Both the position numbers and the translations under genes were made by a program. A model generated the notes under the pieces. That model was not told where the DNA came from. It did not search any database and saw nothing but the letters and a program-made list of their open reading frames with translations. Shown here piece after piece: positions 5,259 through 12,257 of a DNA stretch of 12,257 bases. Location of the stretch: NCBI GenBank assembly GCA_027081695.1, contig JALWJI010000155.1, forward strand, positions 1-12,257, written 5' to 3'. Positions within the stretch are counted from its first letter, which is position 1; every line of letters starts with the position of its first letter. The stretch is from Acidilobaceae archaeon. GTDB taxonomy: Archaea > Thermoproteota > Thermoprotei_A > Sulfolobales > Acidilobaceae.

Positions 5259-6575
5259 TTATCCATGTAGCTCTCTAGCAAGTCTACTATAGAACTCGAT
5301 CGTCTTGCATAGATGCTCTATGCTAACGTATTCGTCTGGCCCATGTATGTTTCCTCCGAGGGGGCCATAATCTATGGATTCGACGCCTTTCGGACTGAAG
5401 TACCTGCTGTCGCTTGCTCCTCCGGCCTCTATGGGTTCTGGGTCTAGGCCTAGGAGCTTGTTTGTCTCTGATGCTTTCCTTACTAGTAGCGAGTCTTTAT
5501 CGGTATAGAGATATCCTTTTCCGCCTGTTACCGTAAGTGTGTATTCATTGTCTAGGTTGTTCTCTAGTATTTCTTCCAGGATCTCTTGTATTTTATCCTT
5601 GTCTGTCGTCATGGCTCTTATGTCTAGGACTAGTTCGTGATAGTCTTCCTTGAAAGTATAGTAGTTGGGGTTTATTGATACTCCATAGTCACTGTATTTC
5701 TCTGTTGGAATAGGTGCTCGGACGAGGGGTACTATGCTTTTGAGAAGCTGTGTTAGTGCGGTATCTATTTCTACTAGTTTGTCTCCGCCTGTCTCAACAT
5801 AACTTATAGTAGTCTTTCGTGGTATAACGTTGCTCTTTACCCATTCTCCTGAGAGGCTTGAGACAAGTATGTTATTGTCTCTTATCCAAAGACTAGCGGC
5901 AACTAGTGCGTGGGTGTCTACTCCTGGTATGAAGTATGCGCTGTGCATTGTTTCTCTTAGTAGGATCATTGTTTCGAATGTTCTCTCTCGTACACGGCCC
6001 TTTACTAGTTCTTTCCGGGATTTTACTCTTATTCGGGCCCCGAATCCTCCTCGTCTCCTGATTATAACTTTTGATAGTGCTCCGTCGGCGTTTACCATGT
6101 AGTCCGGGAATAAGCCTATTTCTCCTAGCTTCTCCGCGAGGTATCCAGCGCTTTTACCTCCTATCTCTTCGTCTCCGGTGAACGCGATTATTATTGTCCC
6201 TTGTTTTGGCTCGTACGAGGCTAGAGCCTCTGCTAGAGCAGTAACGTTGCCCTTGTCGTCTGTGGCTCCTCTTCCATATGCTTTCCCATCTTCTATTGTT
6301 AGCTTGAAGGGATCCCTGGTCCAGCCGGGGCCTGGAGGAACAACATCATAGTGTGCAAGCCATAGGGTTACAGGCCTGCCTTCTCCACGTATATCGTAGA
6401 GTATAGGTACTGGCGCGTGTTCGTCTACATTATGACTGAAGCCATGTTCCTCTAGAATACTACTTATAACTCGTGCCTCTTTGATCCCTACAAGTTTTCC
6501 TTCTGCTGGACTGTTCACTGTGTCTACTGAGACCAGTGAGGATAAGAGGCTCAGCGCGCTTTTACATTTGTTCAT
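5259..6575 (-). CDS. M20-family metallohydrolase (ArgE/DapE/CPG2-like)
   Basis: Dinuclear zinc amidohydrolase/peptidase of 438 residues. The M20 residues are all present: H75 and D77 in AHYDVVPPG, D106 in GRGATDDKG, catalytic E136 and ligand E137 in TGDEEIGG, D164 in NADG, and H411 in GNIHGPDEYV. A lid/dimerisation domain occupies about 180-320. Family members remove acyl or aminoacyl groups from amino acids or cut dipeptides; the annotated 'succinyl-diaminopimelate desuccinylase' name is common but the substrate cannot be read from sequence. It is longer than LysK-type [LysW]-lysine hydrolases (about 350 aa) and no lysine/arginine genes are nearby, so I do not favour that role. The ATG at 6575 has only GAGG directly abutting it; a TATA-like box at 6620-6611 would give a very short leader. 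First gene of the M20-cysS-thiF set. Confidence 0.92.
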   Translation of the reverse strand: MNKCKSALSLLSSLVSVDTVNSPAEGKLVGIKEARVISSILEEHGFSHNVDEHAPVPILYDIRGEGRPVTLWLAHYDVVPPGPGWTRDPFKLTIEDGKAYGRGATDDKGNVTALAEALASYEPKQGTIIIAFTGDEEIGGKSAGYLAEKLGEIGLFPDYMVNADGALSKVIIRRRGGFGARIRVKSRKELVKGRVRERTFETMILLRETMHSAYFIPGVDTHALVAASLWIRDNNILVSSLSGEWVKSNVIPRKTTISYVETGGDKLVEIDTALTQLLKSIVPLVRAPIPTEKYSDYGVSINPNYYTFKEDYHELVLDIRAMTTDKDKIQEILEEILENNLDNEYTLTVTGGKGYLYTDKDSLLVRKASETNKLLGLDPEPIEAGGASDSRYFSPKGVESIDYGPLGGNIHGPDEYVSIEHLCKTIEFYSRLARELHG

Positions 6576-6610
6576 CCTCGTTCTCCGAGTCAGCTAACTG
6601 TAAGCCAACA

Positions 6611-6620
6611 TAATATTTAT
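6611..6620 (-). promoter_or_regulatory. TATA-like promoter of the M20-cysS-thiF set
   Basis: ATAAATATTA on the minus strand lies 36-45 nt before the M20 start, so transcription would begin about 10-15 nt before ATG 6575. An inverted repeat stands 10 nt further upstream. Confidence 0.55.
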
Positions 6621-6630
6621 CCACGGCCCA

Positions 6631-6650
6631 ACTATGAAGATTTTCATAGT
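6631..6650. promoter_or_regulatory. Perfect inverted repeat, possible operator (ACTATGAA-N4-TTCATAGT)
   Basis: Two perfect 8-bp arms around the spacer GATT. It lies between the MarC stop (6692) and the TATA-like box of the M20 gene (6620-6611), where archaeal activators of Lrp/AsnC type often bind just upstream of the BRE. As RNA it would form an AU-rich hairpin, but no T-run follows on the minus strand, so an intrinsic terminator is less likely. The binding protein is unknown. Confidence 0.5.
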
Positions 6651-6691
6651 GCCTCAGCAAAAATCTCTGCAGAAACGCTTTTTAGAAAGAG

Positions 6692-7279
6692 TTATCCACC
6701 AAGTAGTGCTTGTATCCCTTCTCTTATTATTGATACTGCGAATCCTGCCAGTATGAGGCTCATAAACTTATCTATGAATAGTGATCCGTGCCGGCCTAGG
6801 AACCTTAGTATAAGGTTACTGGATGCAAGGATAGGATATGCTAGTGCTATATTGATTACTGTGGCGGCTATTGCCGTTCCTAGCCCATAGATGTACTTGA
6901 TGTATATGAGTGTGGTAATGGATCCGGGTCCTGCTAAGAGAGGTGTCGCCAGGGGAAATATTGCTACGCTAGTGCCTTGGCCTGTTGCGCCTAGGTTTAT
7001 TTCGAAGATGCTTGATACTGCGTATATTAGGAGAATGAGTCCCGCTGCTATCTGGAAATCGCCTAGTGTAACTCCTAGTATTCCGAAGAGGTATTCTCCT
7101 AGTAGTGCGAAGCCTAGGAGCATGGCTAGCGCCGCTAACACGGCTCTTCTAAGTACTTCTTTGCGTGATGATGGCGGTACTTTGCTTATTATAGCTTGGT
7201 AGTATGGGATTATTCCGACTGGATCTAGTACTATGAAGAGCATTATGTAGGGTGTTGGATCTAGTGCTATTGTCGGCAT
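6692..7279 (-). CDS. MarC-family (UPF0056) integral membrane protein
   Basis: A 195-residue protein with about six hydrophobic segments. Family signatures are DPVGIIP (19-25) and FPLATPLLAGPGSITT (108-123), the two half-repeats containing proline and glycine typical of MarC. Members sit in the cytoplasmic membrane; the original link to multiple antibiotic resistance has not held up, and bacterial relatives have been tied to amino-acid export, so its substrate is unknown. The ATG at 7279 is preceded by a purine-rich GAGGAGAAGG. It begins 63 bp after the aminotransferase and has no convincing promoter of its own, so the two may be co-transcribed, which would be compatible with an amino-acid-related role (inference). 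T-rich patches follow the stop. Confidence 0.9.
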   Translation of the reverse strand: MPTIALDPTPYIMLFIVLDPVGIIPYYQAIISKVPPSSRKEVLRRAVLAALAMLLGFALLGEYLFGILGVTLGDFQIAAGLILLIYAVSSIFEINLGATGQGTSVAIFPLATPLLAGPGSITTLIYIKYIYGLGTAIAATVINIALAYPILASSNLILRFLGRHGSLFIDKFMSLILAGFAVSIIREGIQALLGG

Positions 7280-7342
7280 TGCCTTCTCCTCTTGTTTGTT
7301 GGGGTACTTAAGTGTATCGTGTCAGGTGCCTGGTGATTTATC

Positions 7343-8548
7343 TTAGATTTCTTCGAGTAGTTGTGCTAGCCTGTGTATTCCTTCTCTTATTCTCTCGGGT
7401 TTTTCGCTTACGAAGCTTAGCCTGAGCGCGTATTTGTAGTGTTTGCTGAAGTAGGAGCCTGGTACTGTGGCTACTCCTTTTTCCTCTAATAGTTTTAGGC
7501 TTAGTTGTTCTGCGGTCATTGATTTAGGCTTGAGGTATTCTTCTAGGTTTAGGAATAGGAACATTCCTCCTTTTGGTCTGACGTATTCTGCTTTTGGCAG
7601 GGTTTTCTCTATTTCGCTTATCATGGCATCTCTCTTGCTCATGTAGATTTGTTTGACTCTTTCGATGTGTTCTTCTCTTCTTTTCCGGTCTGTGAGGTAT
7701 ATTTCTACTAGTCTTTGGGCTATTGCTGGCGTACAGTAGACTGTTTCTTGGACGACTAGTTTTACTCGTTGTATTATCCATTCGGGGCCGTAGGCGAATC
7801 CTAGTCTCCAGCCGGGTATTCCTGGATCCTTGCTGAAAGCGTTGAGCGCTATTACCCTGTCGGGGGCGTATTTGTATATGTAATGGTGTTCTCCTTCGTA
7901 GACTAGTGTTCTGTAGGCTTCGTCTACTATTATGTAGAATCCGTGTTTTTCTGCAAGTGAGGCTAGTCTTTCTGCTTCTTCTCGTGTTATTATTCGTCCT
8001 GTGGGGTTGTCTGGTGTGACGAGTATGACTGCTTTTAGCTTGTTTTCGCTAGCTATTTCTTCTAGTTTATCGAGGTCGGGCTTAAATCCCTGTTTGATAT
8101 CTTCTACTATGTCTATTACGTTCACTCCGGCATAGTCTAGTAGTGGCCAGTATCCGAAGTACATTGGGTCGAATACGGCTACATTGTCGCCCTGTTTGAA
8201 GAGTACTGTGATTGCGGCGAATAGTGCTGATTGTCCACCGGCTGTTAGCGTTATTTGTTTCTCTCCTAGTTTTAGCCCGTGTTCCTCGAGCTCTCTTCTT
8301 ATCGCTTCTAGCACCGTTTTTCTTCCTTGGGTCGGTGTGTAGGCGTAGAGCTTCATTGATTCTTCTAGGAGTTCTTCTGCGAGTTTTTCTCTAGCCCATC
8401 TGGGTGGGGGAATGCTTGGTTGTCCTGTGGATAGGAGTATGATGTCTTTTCCTTCTTGTTGTAGTTTTTCTTTTATGACGTCTATTTTTCTAGTTGGACT
8501 TTCTTTGAATAAGTCTACTCTTGTATTATAGTCGGGATTCATTGTCAA
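7343..8548 (-). CDS. PLP-dependent class I/II aminotransferase (AspC/AlaT-like, subgroup I gamma-type)
   Basis: Fold-type I aminotransferase of 401 residues. Key residues: N181 in TPDNPTGR, D209 in VDEAY (pyridine nitrogen), K240 in NAFSKDPGIPGWRLGF (Schiff-base lysine), and R376 in YALRLSFV (substrate carboxylate). The Y70 region (LYAYTPTQG) matches the family's substrate loop. Amino donor and acceptor cannot be decided; aspartate, alanine, aromatic or branched-chain substrates are all possible. Start: TTG 8548 has AGGTG at 8560-8556 with ideal 7-nt spacing, while ATG 8542 two codons later is an alternative. Two TATA-like boxes lie upstream. It is followed by the MarC-family gene, possibly in one transcript. 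Confidence 0.92.
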   Translation of the reverse strand: MTMNPDYNTRVDLFKESPTRKIDVIKEKLQQEGKDIILLSTGQPSIPPPRWAREKLAEELLEESMKLYAYTPTQGRKTVLEAIRRELEEHGLKLGEKQITLTAGGQSALFAAITVLFKQGDNVAVFDPMYFGYWPLLDYAGVNVIDIVEDIKQGFKPDLDKLEEIASENKLKAVILVTPDNPTGRIITREEAERLASLAEKHGFYIIVDEAYRTLVYEGEHHYIYKYAPDRVIALNAFSKDPGIPGWRLGFAYGPEWIIQRVKLVVQETVYCTPAIAQRLVEIYLTDRKRREEHIERVKQIYMSKRDAMISEIEKTLPKAEYVRPKGGMFLFLNLEEYLKPKSMTAEQLSLKLLEEKGVATVPGSYFSKHYKYALRLSFVSEKPERIREGIHRLAQLLEEI

Positions 8549-8588
8549 AGTAGTACACCTATGGTGTGTCTGGTGTCTGTCTTCCTCT

Positions 8589-8627
8589 TATTAAGTGTTG
8601 TGAGCTCGGCTTGTCATCCTATAAAAG
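8589..8627 (-). promoter_or_regulatory. Candidate promoters of the aminotransferase gene
   Basis: CTTTTATAG at 8627-8619 and CTTAATAAG at 8597-8589 on the minus strand. They would give leaders of about 50 or 18 nt, the latter still containing the AGGTG site. On the plus strand the first reads CTATAAAAG, but no plus-strand gene follows, so I assign it to the minus strand. Confidence 0.45.
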
Positions 8628-8654
8628 TAGGTAGAAGGATGTTTCGTCATCGTA

Positions 8655-10436
8655 TTATCCGTTTATTAGTATTATTATGGGTGCCCTTGATTCTTCCCCT
8701 GTGTATATTATTGCGGTGTTTGATTGGAGAGTTGCTTGTAGTTCTTGTACTGTTGTCTGGGTATTCTTCGTGTATATGGTTGTTCCATTGTATAGAATGG
8801 TTATAGGGTATTGAAGAGTTGTTAGATTTAGCCTAATAGCATGTATCGTGTAGGCTCGGATCGTATCCAGCGGGAATACTGTGGCTTTAGGGGTTGGCGT
8901 CGTGTTTGTTATGTGGATGTTTGAGGGTTCTCTTGTTATTGTTAGGGTTATATTCTGATTCTCGTTGTCTACGATTATGGTTATTGGTATACTCCATGGT
9001 AGCGGGAGTTGCTGTGGCTTTATTGTTCCAACGATTTCTATTGTATCTGTGTTTAATGTAGAGTTGGTTGTTGTCTCGAGATAGTATGATGTGTTTAGAT
9101 AGAGTTGTGGCGGTATTGATAACGTTAGGTATAGGTCGATTGGAGTGCTTGTGGTTAATGCGACTTGATTCTTTACGGCTAGGTTCCATGTGCCTCTTAG
9201 AGTGTTGTTAGTTTTAACTTCAAGGTTTAGGTTGATCTTCTGGAATTTTTCGAGGAGACCTGTATATGCTTTAGTTGGAGGATCCTCTGGGAATGGTTTT
9301 GTAATGGCTGTTTTTATTATTGTTTGACCGTTTATTCTTCCTAAGTATGTTGTCTGTAGTGGAGGATCTATTCCTGTTATCTCTCTTATTCTTATGTTAA
9401 GATCTATTTGTCCTCCCAGCGGTTTATCTTGGCTCGCGTATGCCAGTAGGAGTATATTGTCGGCGGTGAATGTAATGGAGGCGTTGTTGTTTATGTATAT
9501 GTAGGTGTATGTGAGCGATCCTGAGACTATTTTTCTCGTGAACTTGTAATATATAGAGCCACTGACCTGTGATGCGTATGGTATTATTAGTGTGGTGTCT
9601 TTTAGTCCTCCGTATGGTCGGAAGCTTACTCCGGAGTAGACCGCTTTTAGGTTCATCGACGCGTTTAGTTCTCCTAGGAAGCGTGTTATTGTATGGTTCG
9701 AGCCTAGCCTTATATAGAGTAATGATAGATCCTTGTATGTCGTTACTCCGATATATGCTGTTGTCCCGTTTACATCTAGAACTTGTATCTCTTGCCCTAT
9801 GGTTATTCTACCAAGGTATGCGTTTTCTCGATATACATCAAAGGTCATTGACGAATTCGTTATAGAGAATCCTGGGGTGACTAGAGACAGACTTATATCC
9901 AGTGATTGGTTTACGAGTATTGTGCTGGTTGGTTGTCCTGTGTATGTTATAATTCTTGATAGTGTTTTTGTTATCGGGTCATAGTATTGAGTAGTTGTTG
10001 CCAGTGAATCTATACAGTCCTGATATGTATAGTCTCTTGATATGACTGCTCCGGACTCATCTATTATCATGATTTTTATCGGCTGGCACGTATAGTTATA
10101 GTCTATAGTAATTATAGCTTGCTGGCCGGGTGTTATTGATAGGTTTCGTGTCTCGATTATTCTCGTAGCTCCACTTGTTTTATCTAATACAATTATGAAT
10201 TGTGGCGAAAGAGCTATTTGCGAGATTATTGTTATGTTTAATTTTCCCGTATTGGATGGATACGCTTGAATTATTATTGATGCTCCGAGAACTTCTAGTT
10301 TTTGCTCTTTCTGTTCTATTTGTTCAATAAGCTTTTTGTTGGCTGTATTTACCACCTGCATATATGTGGCTGCGAGTGACAATGTGATTATCGTTATTAT
10401 CATGGCTCCTAGTAATTCGCTTAGTCCTTTTCTCAT
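8655..10436 (-). CDS. Large pilin-like surface protein with class III signal peptide
   Basis: A 593-residue protein not recognised as a named family. The N-terminus MRKG-LSELLGAMIITII is a class III (type IV pilin) signal: two basic residues, Gly 4 as cleavage site, then a hydrophobic helix (about 5-26), followed by a charged, Gln/Glu/Lys-rich helix (30-50). The remainder is beta-rich, Thr/Asn/Ile-rich, and carries at least a dozen N-X-S/T sequons (NIT, NLS, NYT, NQS, NSS, NGT, NHT, NAS, NTS, NST, NTT, NLT), suggesting heavy glycosylation. C117 and C141 could form a disulfide. There is no C-terminal membrane segment, so after processing it would be held only by the pilin-type helix, either as a pilus subunit or as a large adhesin tip. 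At this size it is several times larger than ordinary archaeal pilins (100-200 aa). It follows another surface protein gene by 90 bp. The role is inferred. Confidence 0.75.
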   Translation of the reverse strand: MRKGLSELLGAMIITIITLSLAATYMQVVNTANKKLIEQIEQKEQKLEVLGASIIIQAYPSNTGKLNITIISQIALSPQFIIVLDKTSGATRIIETRNLSITPGQQAIITIDYNYTCQPIKIMIIDESGAVISRDYTYQDCIDSLATTTQYYDPITKTLSRIITYTGQPTSTILVNQSLDISLSLVTPGFSITNSSMTFDVYRENAYLGRITIGQEIQVLDVNGTTAYIGVTTYKDLSLLYIRLGSNHTITRFLGELNASMNLKAVYSGVSFRPYGGLKDTTLIIPYASQVSGSIYYKFTRKIVSGSLTYTYIYINNNASITFTADNILLLAYASQDKPLGGQIDLNIRIREITGIDPPLQTTYLGRINGQTIIKTAITKPFPEDPPTKAYTGLLEKFQKINLNLEVKTNNTLRGTWNLAVKNQVALTTSTPIDLYLTLSIPPQLYLNTSYYLETTTNSTLNTDTIEIVGTIKPQQLPLPWSIPITIIVDNENQNITLTITREPSNIHITNTTPTPKATVFPLDTIRAYTIHAIRLNLTTLQYPITILYNGTTIYTKNTQTTVQELQATLQSNTAIIYTGEESRAPIIILING

Positions 10437-10490
10437 TCTATGTCCCGTGTCTTAGTTATTTCTGGTTAGGTGGGGGAGGGGGCATACTGG

Positions 10491-10499
10491 ATATAATTA
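10491..10499 (-). promoter_or_regulatory. TATA-like box of the pilin-like gene
   Basis: TAATTATAT on the minus strand, about 59 nt before ATG 10436, predicting a leader near 30 nt. Between box and gene the minus strand has an unusual C-tract (two C5 runs, 10482-10472). Confidence 0.45.
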
Positions 10500-10526
10500 C
10501 TGCTATTTTAGGAAAACGCTATTTTA

Positions 10527-11828
10527 CTAGGTTAATCCTTTCCTTGTTTGTCTTGGGGAGTTTCTTTTCTTTAGGATGTATGTTAGGGCTATGATTCCGA
10601 TCAGTCCTAGTAATAGTGATGCAGCTATGAGTTGTTCTATGTTGTTTTGCTCGGGTGATCCAGTGGTGTTGCTATTCGTGGTGGTAGTTTCTGTTGGTTG
10701 TTCTTGTATCACGATATTGTAGAATGCTATGAAGGGTACGTATCCTTGTAGACCTCCTACTATTAGGATGCTTTGATCGGTGGTGAGCGATGTTATGGAG
10801 ACGTTGTCTTTTCCTGTTACAAGTATAGGGGTTACATTTGTATATGTCGAGATCAACGATATGGGTTCTGGTAATAGTACTCCATCGGTTACCTGGGTTG
10901 TCTGGTTGTACATGTATCCTGCTACGAGCAAGATATCATTGTTTAGGAACACGGAGTTTAAGAGAACTATACTTGTCTGGTTGATCTCTACTAGCCTTTG
11001 ACCACTTGTGTTGTATATTATGAATCCTGGAGTATTCTTCGCGGTTCTTCCTAGTATAATGACTGTGCCATTATTATTGGTATCAATCCCTATTGGCTTA
11101 AAACCTATTATGGTTGTAAGTGGTCTAGGAGGTCCATTGAGGCTATCAATTGAGTATAGTGTAAGGTTATCTCCACTTGTGGCGTTAAGTGATAATACAT
11201 ATACCGTATCTGTTGAGGCTTTCGCGTCTAGGATCGCCTCGTCTCCCGATGATCCCCATACCAGCTCGCTTATTTTATTACCAGTAGATCCCAGTACTAG
11301 TAGTAGATTTTGATAACCATTAACTGGGTCTATCTTAGAACCATATATTATATAATTTCCATTGCTTATTATACAGCCATTTATAACTGAGCCAGAAGGT
11401 GCTGGATACCTAAACCCGGGGATCAGCCGGGATTCTGCAAGGTCATATATGTATTCTTCTATAGATGAGCCCCTGTAGAAGACAATGTCTAGAAGGGTGT
11501 TTGAGATTTTCTCCATGCAGAGGGGACTGCTTTCGTCAAATGTTCGTTTATCGATTTTATCGGTGGCAGCTTTGTCGACAATATATAGAATACTAGTGTG
11601 GTTTCCGCTATAGTACACTATTACGCCTACTTTGTCTCCTATGCTAGCTATAGATATTGGGATACCACGACAGCACACCTGTTCTTCGAGGAAGACACGC
11701 CCATTATAAACGAGATTAACAGAGATAGTGTCTTCAGCGGCAGAGACATTTATTGGTGGTGTAATTATCATACTTAGCATCAAAACTATTAGAGTAACCG
11801 TGGTTAGTAGCATTCTTCTCTGCTCCAA
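10527..11828 (-). CDS. Membrane-anchored surface protein, probable beta-propeller ectodomain
   Basis: A 433-residue protein I cannot assign to a named family. It has an N-terminal Sec-type signal peptide (residues 1-31, RR in the n-region, hydrophobic core, VSA-A cut site), a beta-rich ectodomain (about 35-370) with recurring strand patterns such as VGVIVYYSG, NYIIYGSK, TVYVLSLN, TVIILGRT, ILLVAGYM and ILIVGGLQ that suggest propeller blades, a Thr/Asn/Ser/Pro stalk (about 374-396), a membrane helix (about 400-419) and a basic tail KKRNSPRQTRKG. About ten sequons (NHT, NAT, NLT, NGT, NQT, NVT, NVS, NTT) point to glycosylation. Cysteines include an adjacent pair at 52-53. TTG 11828 was kept because it supplies the basic n-region; ATG 11813 is an alternative. 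It probably acts at the cell surface with the downstream pilin-like protein (inference from adjacency). Confidence 0.75.
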   Translation of the reverse strand: MEQRRMLLTTVTLIVLMLSMIITPPINVSAAEDTISVNLVYNGRVFLEEQVCCRGIPISIASIGDKVGVIVYYSGNHTSILYIVDKAATDKIDKRTFDESSPLCMEKISNTLLDIVFYRGSSIEEYIYDLAESRLIPGFRYPAPSGSVINGCIISNGNYIIYGSKIDPVNGYQNLLLVLGSTGNKISELVWGSSGDEAILDAKASTDTVYVLSLNATSGDNLTLYSIDSLNGPPRPLTTIIGFKPIGIDTNNNGTVIILGRTAKNTPGFIIYNTSGQRLVEINQTSIVLLNSVFLNNDILLVAGYMYNQTTQVTDGVLLPEPISLISTYTNVTPILVTGKDNVSITSLTTDQSILIVGGLQGYVPFIAFYNIVIQEQPTETTTTNSNTTGSPEQNNIEQLIAASLLLGLIGIIALTYILKKRNSPRQTRKGLT

Positions 11829-11869
11829 TAGTAATCCCTCTCGATAAGATAACAGTCTACATGTATAGT

Positions 11870-11877
11870 AAAAATAA
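11870..11877 (-). promoter_or_regulatory. TATA-like box of the surface-protein gene
   Basis: TATTTTTA on the minus strand, about 45 nt before TTG 11828, predicting a leader of about 20 nt that includes the GAGAGGGA ribosome site. Confidence 0.45.
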
Positions 11878-11884
11878 GCTAGCC

Positions 11885-11930
11885 TAGTATCCAGAATATT
11901 ATATTGCTAATCAACCAGTATAGTATCCAG
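11885..11930. repeat. Direct repeat TAGTATCCAG in the divergent promoter region
   Basis: Identical 10-mers at 11885-11894 and 11921-11930, start to start 36 bp, with similar bases after each (AATA and GATA). They flank an AT-rich patch (11895-11904) between the divergent genes starting at 11828 and 11969. Could be a shared regulator site or chance. Confidence 0.4.
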
Positions 11931-11968
11931 GATAATAGAGGTAAGCAGAGAAACCAAGTTGATGGGAA

Positions 11969-12257
11969 ATGACGATGATCTCGCTGGCAGAGGAAACACT
12001 AATAGACAAGATCATGAAGGAAGGAATAAATGATCCCAGAATCGTTCTCGACGTGGATGCGGCGAGGGAAGAAGCCCTGAAACTGCTTGAGCAGCTTAAA
12101 GGGTTTGACGCAAACAAAGCTGATCTTGATAACGATTTACCACCCGTAGTCATAGTCCGTGGCTCGAAATTCATCGCCTATATCGTGGTGCTTAGCCCTG
12201 GCTATCTACTCACAGGAAGAGAATCTTACAGGATTATTACGGAGCTTATCCCTTATC
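11969..12257 (+). CDS. Unrecognised protein, 5' part, running off the window
   Basis: The only plus-strand gene: 96 codons open to the right edge, no stop. It begins MTMISLAEETLIDKIMKEGI and has an in-frame TGA at 11960-11962, which fixes the start at ATG 11969 or ATG 11975. The visible part is an acidic helical N-terminus (EEALKLLEQLKGFDANKADLD) followed by apparent strands (PPVVIVRGSKFIAYIVVLS), suggesting a soluble alpha/beta protein. No signal peptide, membrane segment or motif I recognise. A TATA-like patch (GATAATA, 11931-11937) lies close enough that the mRNA may be nearly leaderless; no strong ribosome site is seen. Codon use is natural for the window, and the overlapping minus-strand frame here looks like its shadow. 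Confidence 0.7.
   Translation, partial: MTMISLAEETLIDKIMKEGINDPRIVLDVDAAREEALKLLEQLKGFDANKADLDNDLPPVVIVRGSKFIAYIVVLSPGYLLTGRESYRIITELIPY

Noticed and set aside
6631..6650. Inverted repeat as an intrinsic terminator of the MarC gene
   Set aside because: AU-rich arms and no T-run downstream on the minus strand; its position before a TATA-like box fits an operator better.
10468..10482. Second G-quadruplex on the plus strand
   Set aside because: Only two long G-runs; the other nearby runs are GG, which is too weak for a strict pattern.
11911..12174. Minus-strand open frame of 87 codons at the right end
   Set aside because: Ser-rich shadow of the plus-strand gene starting at 11969, which has the better start and composition.

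Overview
The window looks like chromosomal DNA of a hyperthermophilic crenarchaeon, most likely Desulfurococcales-like (order is an inference). Reasons: a crenarchaeal-type archaellum cluster (arlB-arlX-arlG-arlF-arlH), class III signal peptides, Shine-Dalgarno motifs of the GGTG/GGTGA type, TATA-like promoters, an intron-containing tRNA-Arg with encoded CCA, and strong use of AGA/AGG and ATA codons. All genes lie on the minus strand except the last, partial one. I see no insertion sequence, CRISPR array, integrase or plasmid gene.

Right to left on the minus strand: (a) 11828-10527, a signal-peptide-bearing, C-terminally anchored surface protein with a probable beta-rich ectodomain; (b) 10436-8655, a 593-residue protein with a pilin-type N-terminus and a large, sequon-rich ectodomain; (c) 8548-6692, a class I/II PLP aminotransferase and a MarC-family membrane protein; (d) 6575-3089, a tight three-gene set: M20 metallohydrolase, cysteinyl-tRNA synthetase and a MoeB/ThiF-like adenylyltransferase, with a perfect 8+4+8 inverted repeat just upstream of its promoter; (e) 3053-2948, tRNA-Arg(UCU) with a 28-nt intron, whose TATA box overlaps the stop codon of the ThiF-like gene; (f) 2685 to the left edge, the archaellum operon: the filament protein ArlB (GTG start), an ArlX-position soluble protein, the stator/pseudoperiplasmic proteins ArlG and ArlF, and the start of ArlH, the RecA-like motor regulator. 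ArlI and ArlJ would be expected beyond the left edge. At the right edge, 11969-12257 is the 5' part of an unrecognised plus-strand gene.

Functionally the window is dominated by cell-surface machinery: the archaellum at the left, and at the right two large, heavily sequon-bearing surface proteins, one of which should be processed by the same class III signal peptidase as ArlB. The housekeeping block between them joins cysteine charging to a sulfur/ubiquitin-like activation enzyme with unusual active-site and zinc-site residues. The most interesting candidates for follow-up are the 593-aa pilin-like protein with its neighbour, the non-canonical ArlX-slot protein, the inverted repeat before the M20-cysS-thiF set, and the altered cysteine set of the E1-like enzyme.
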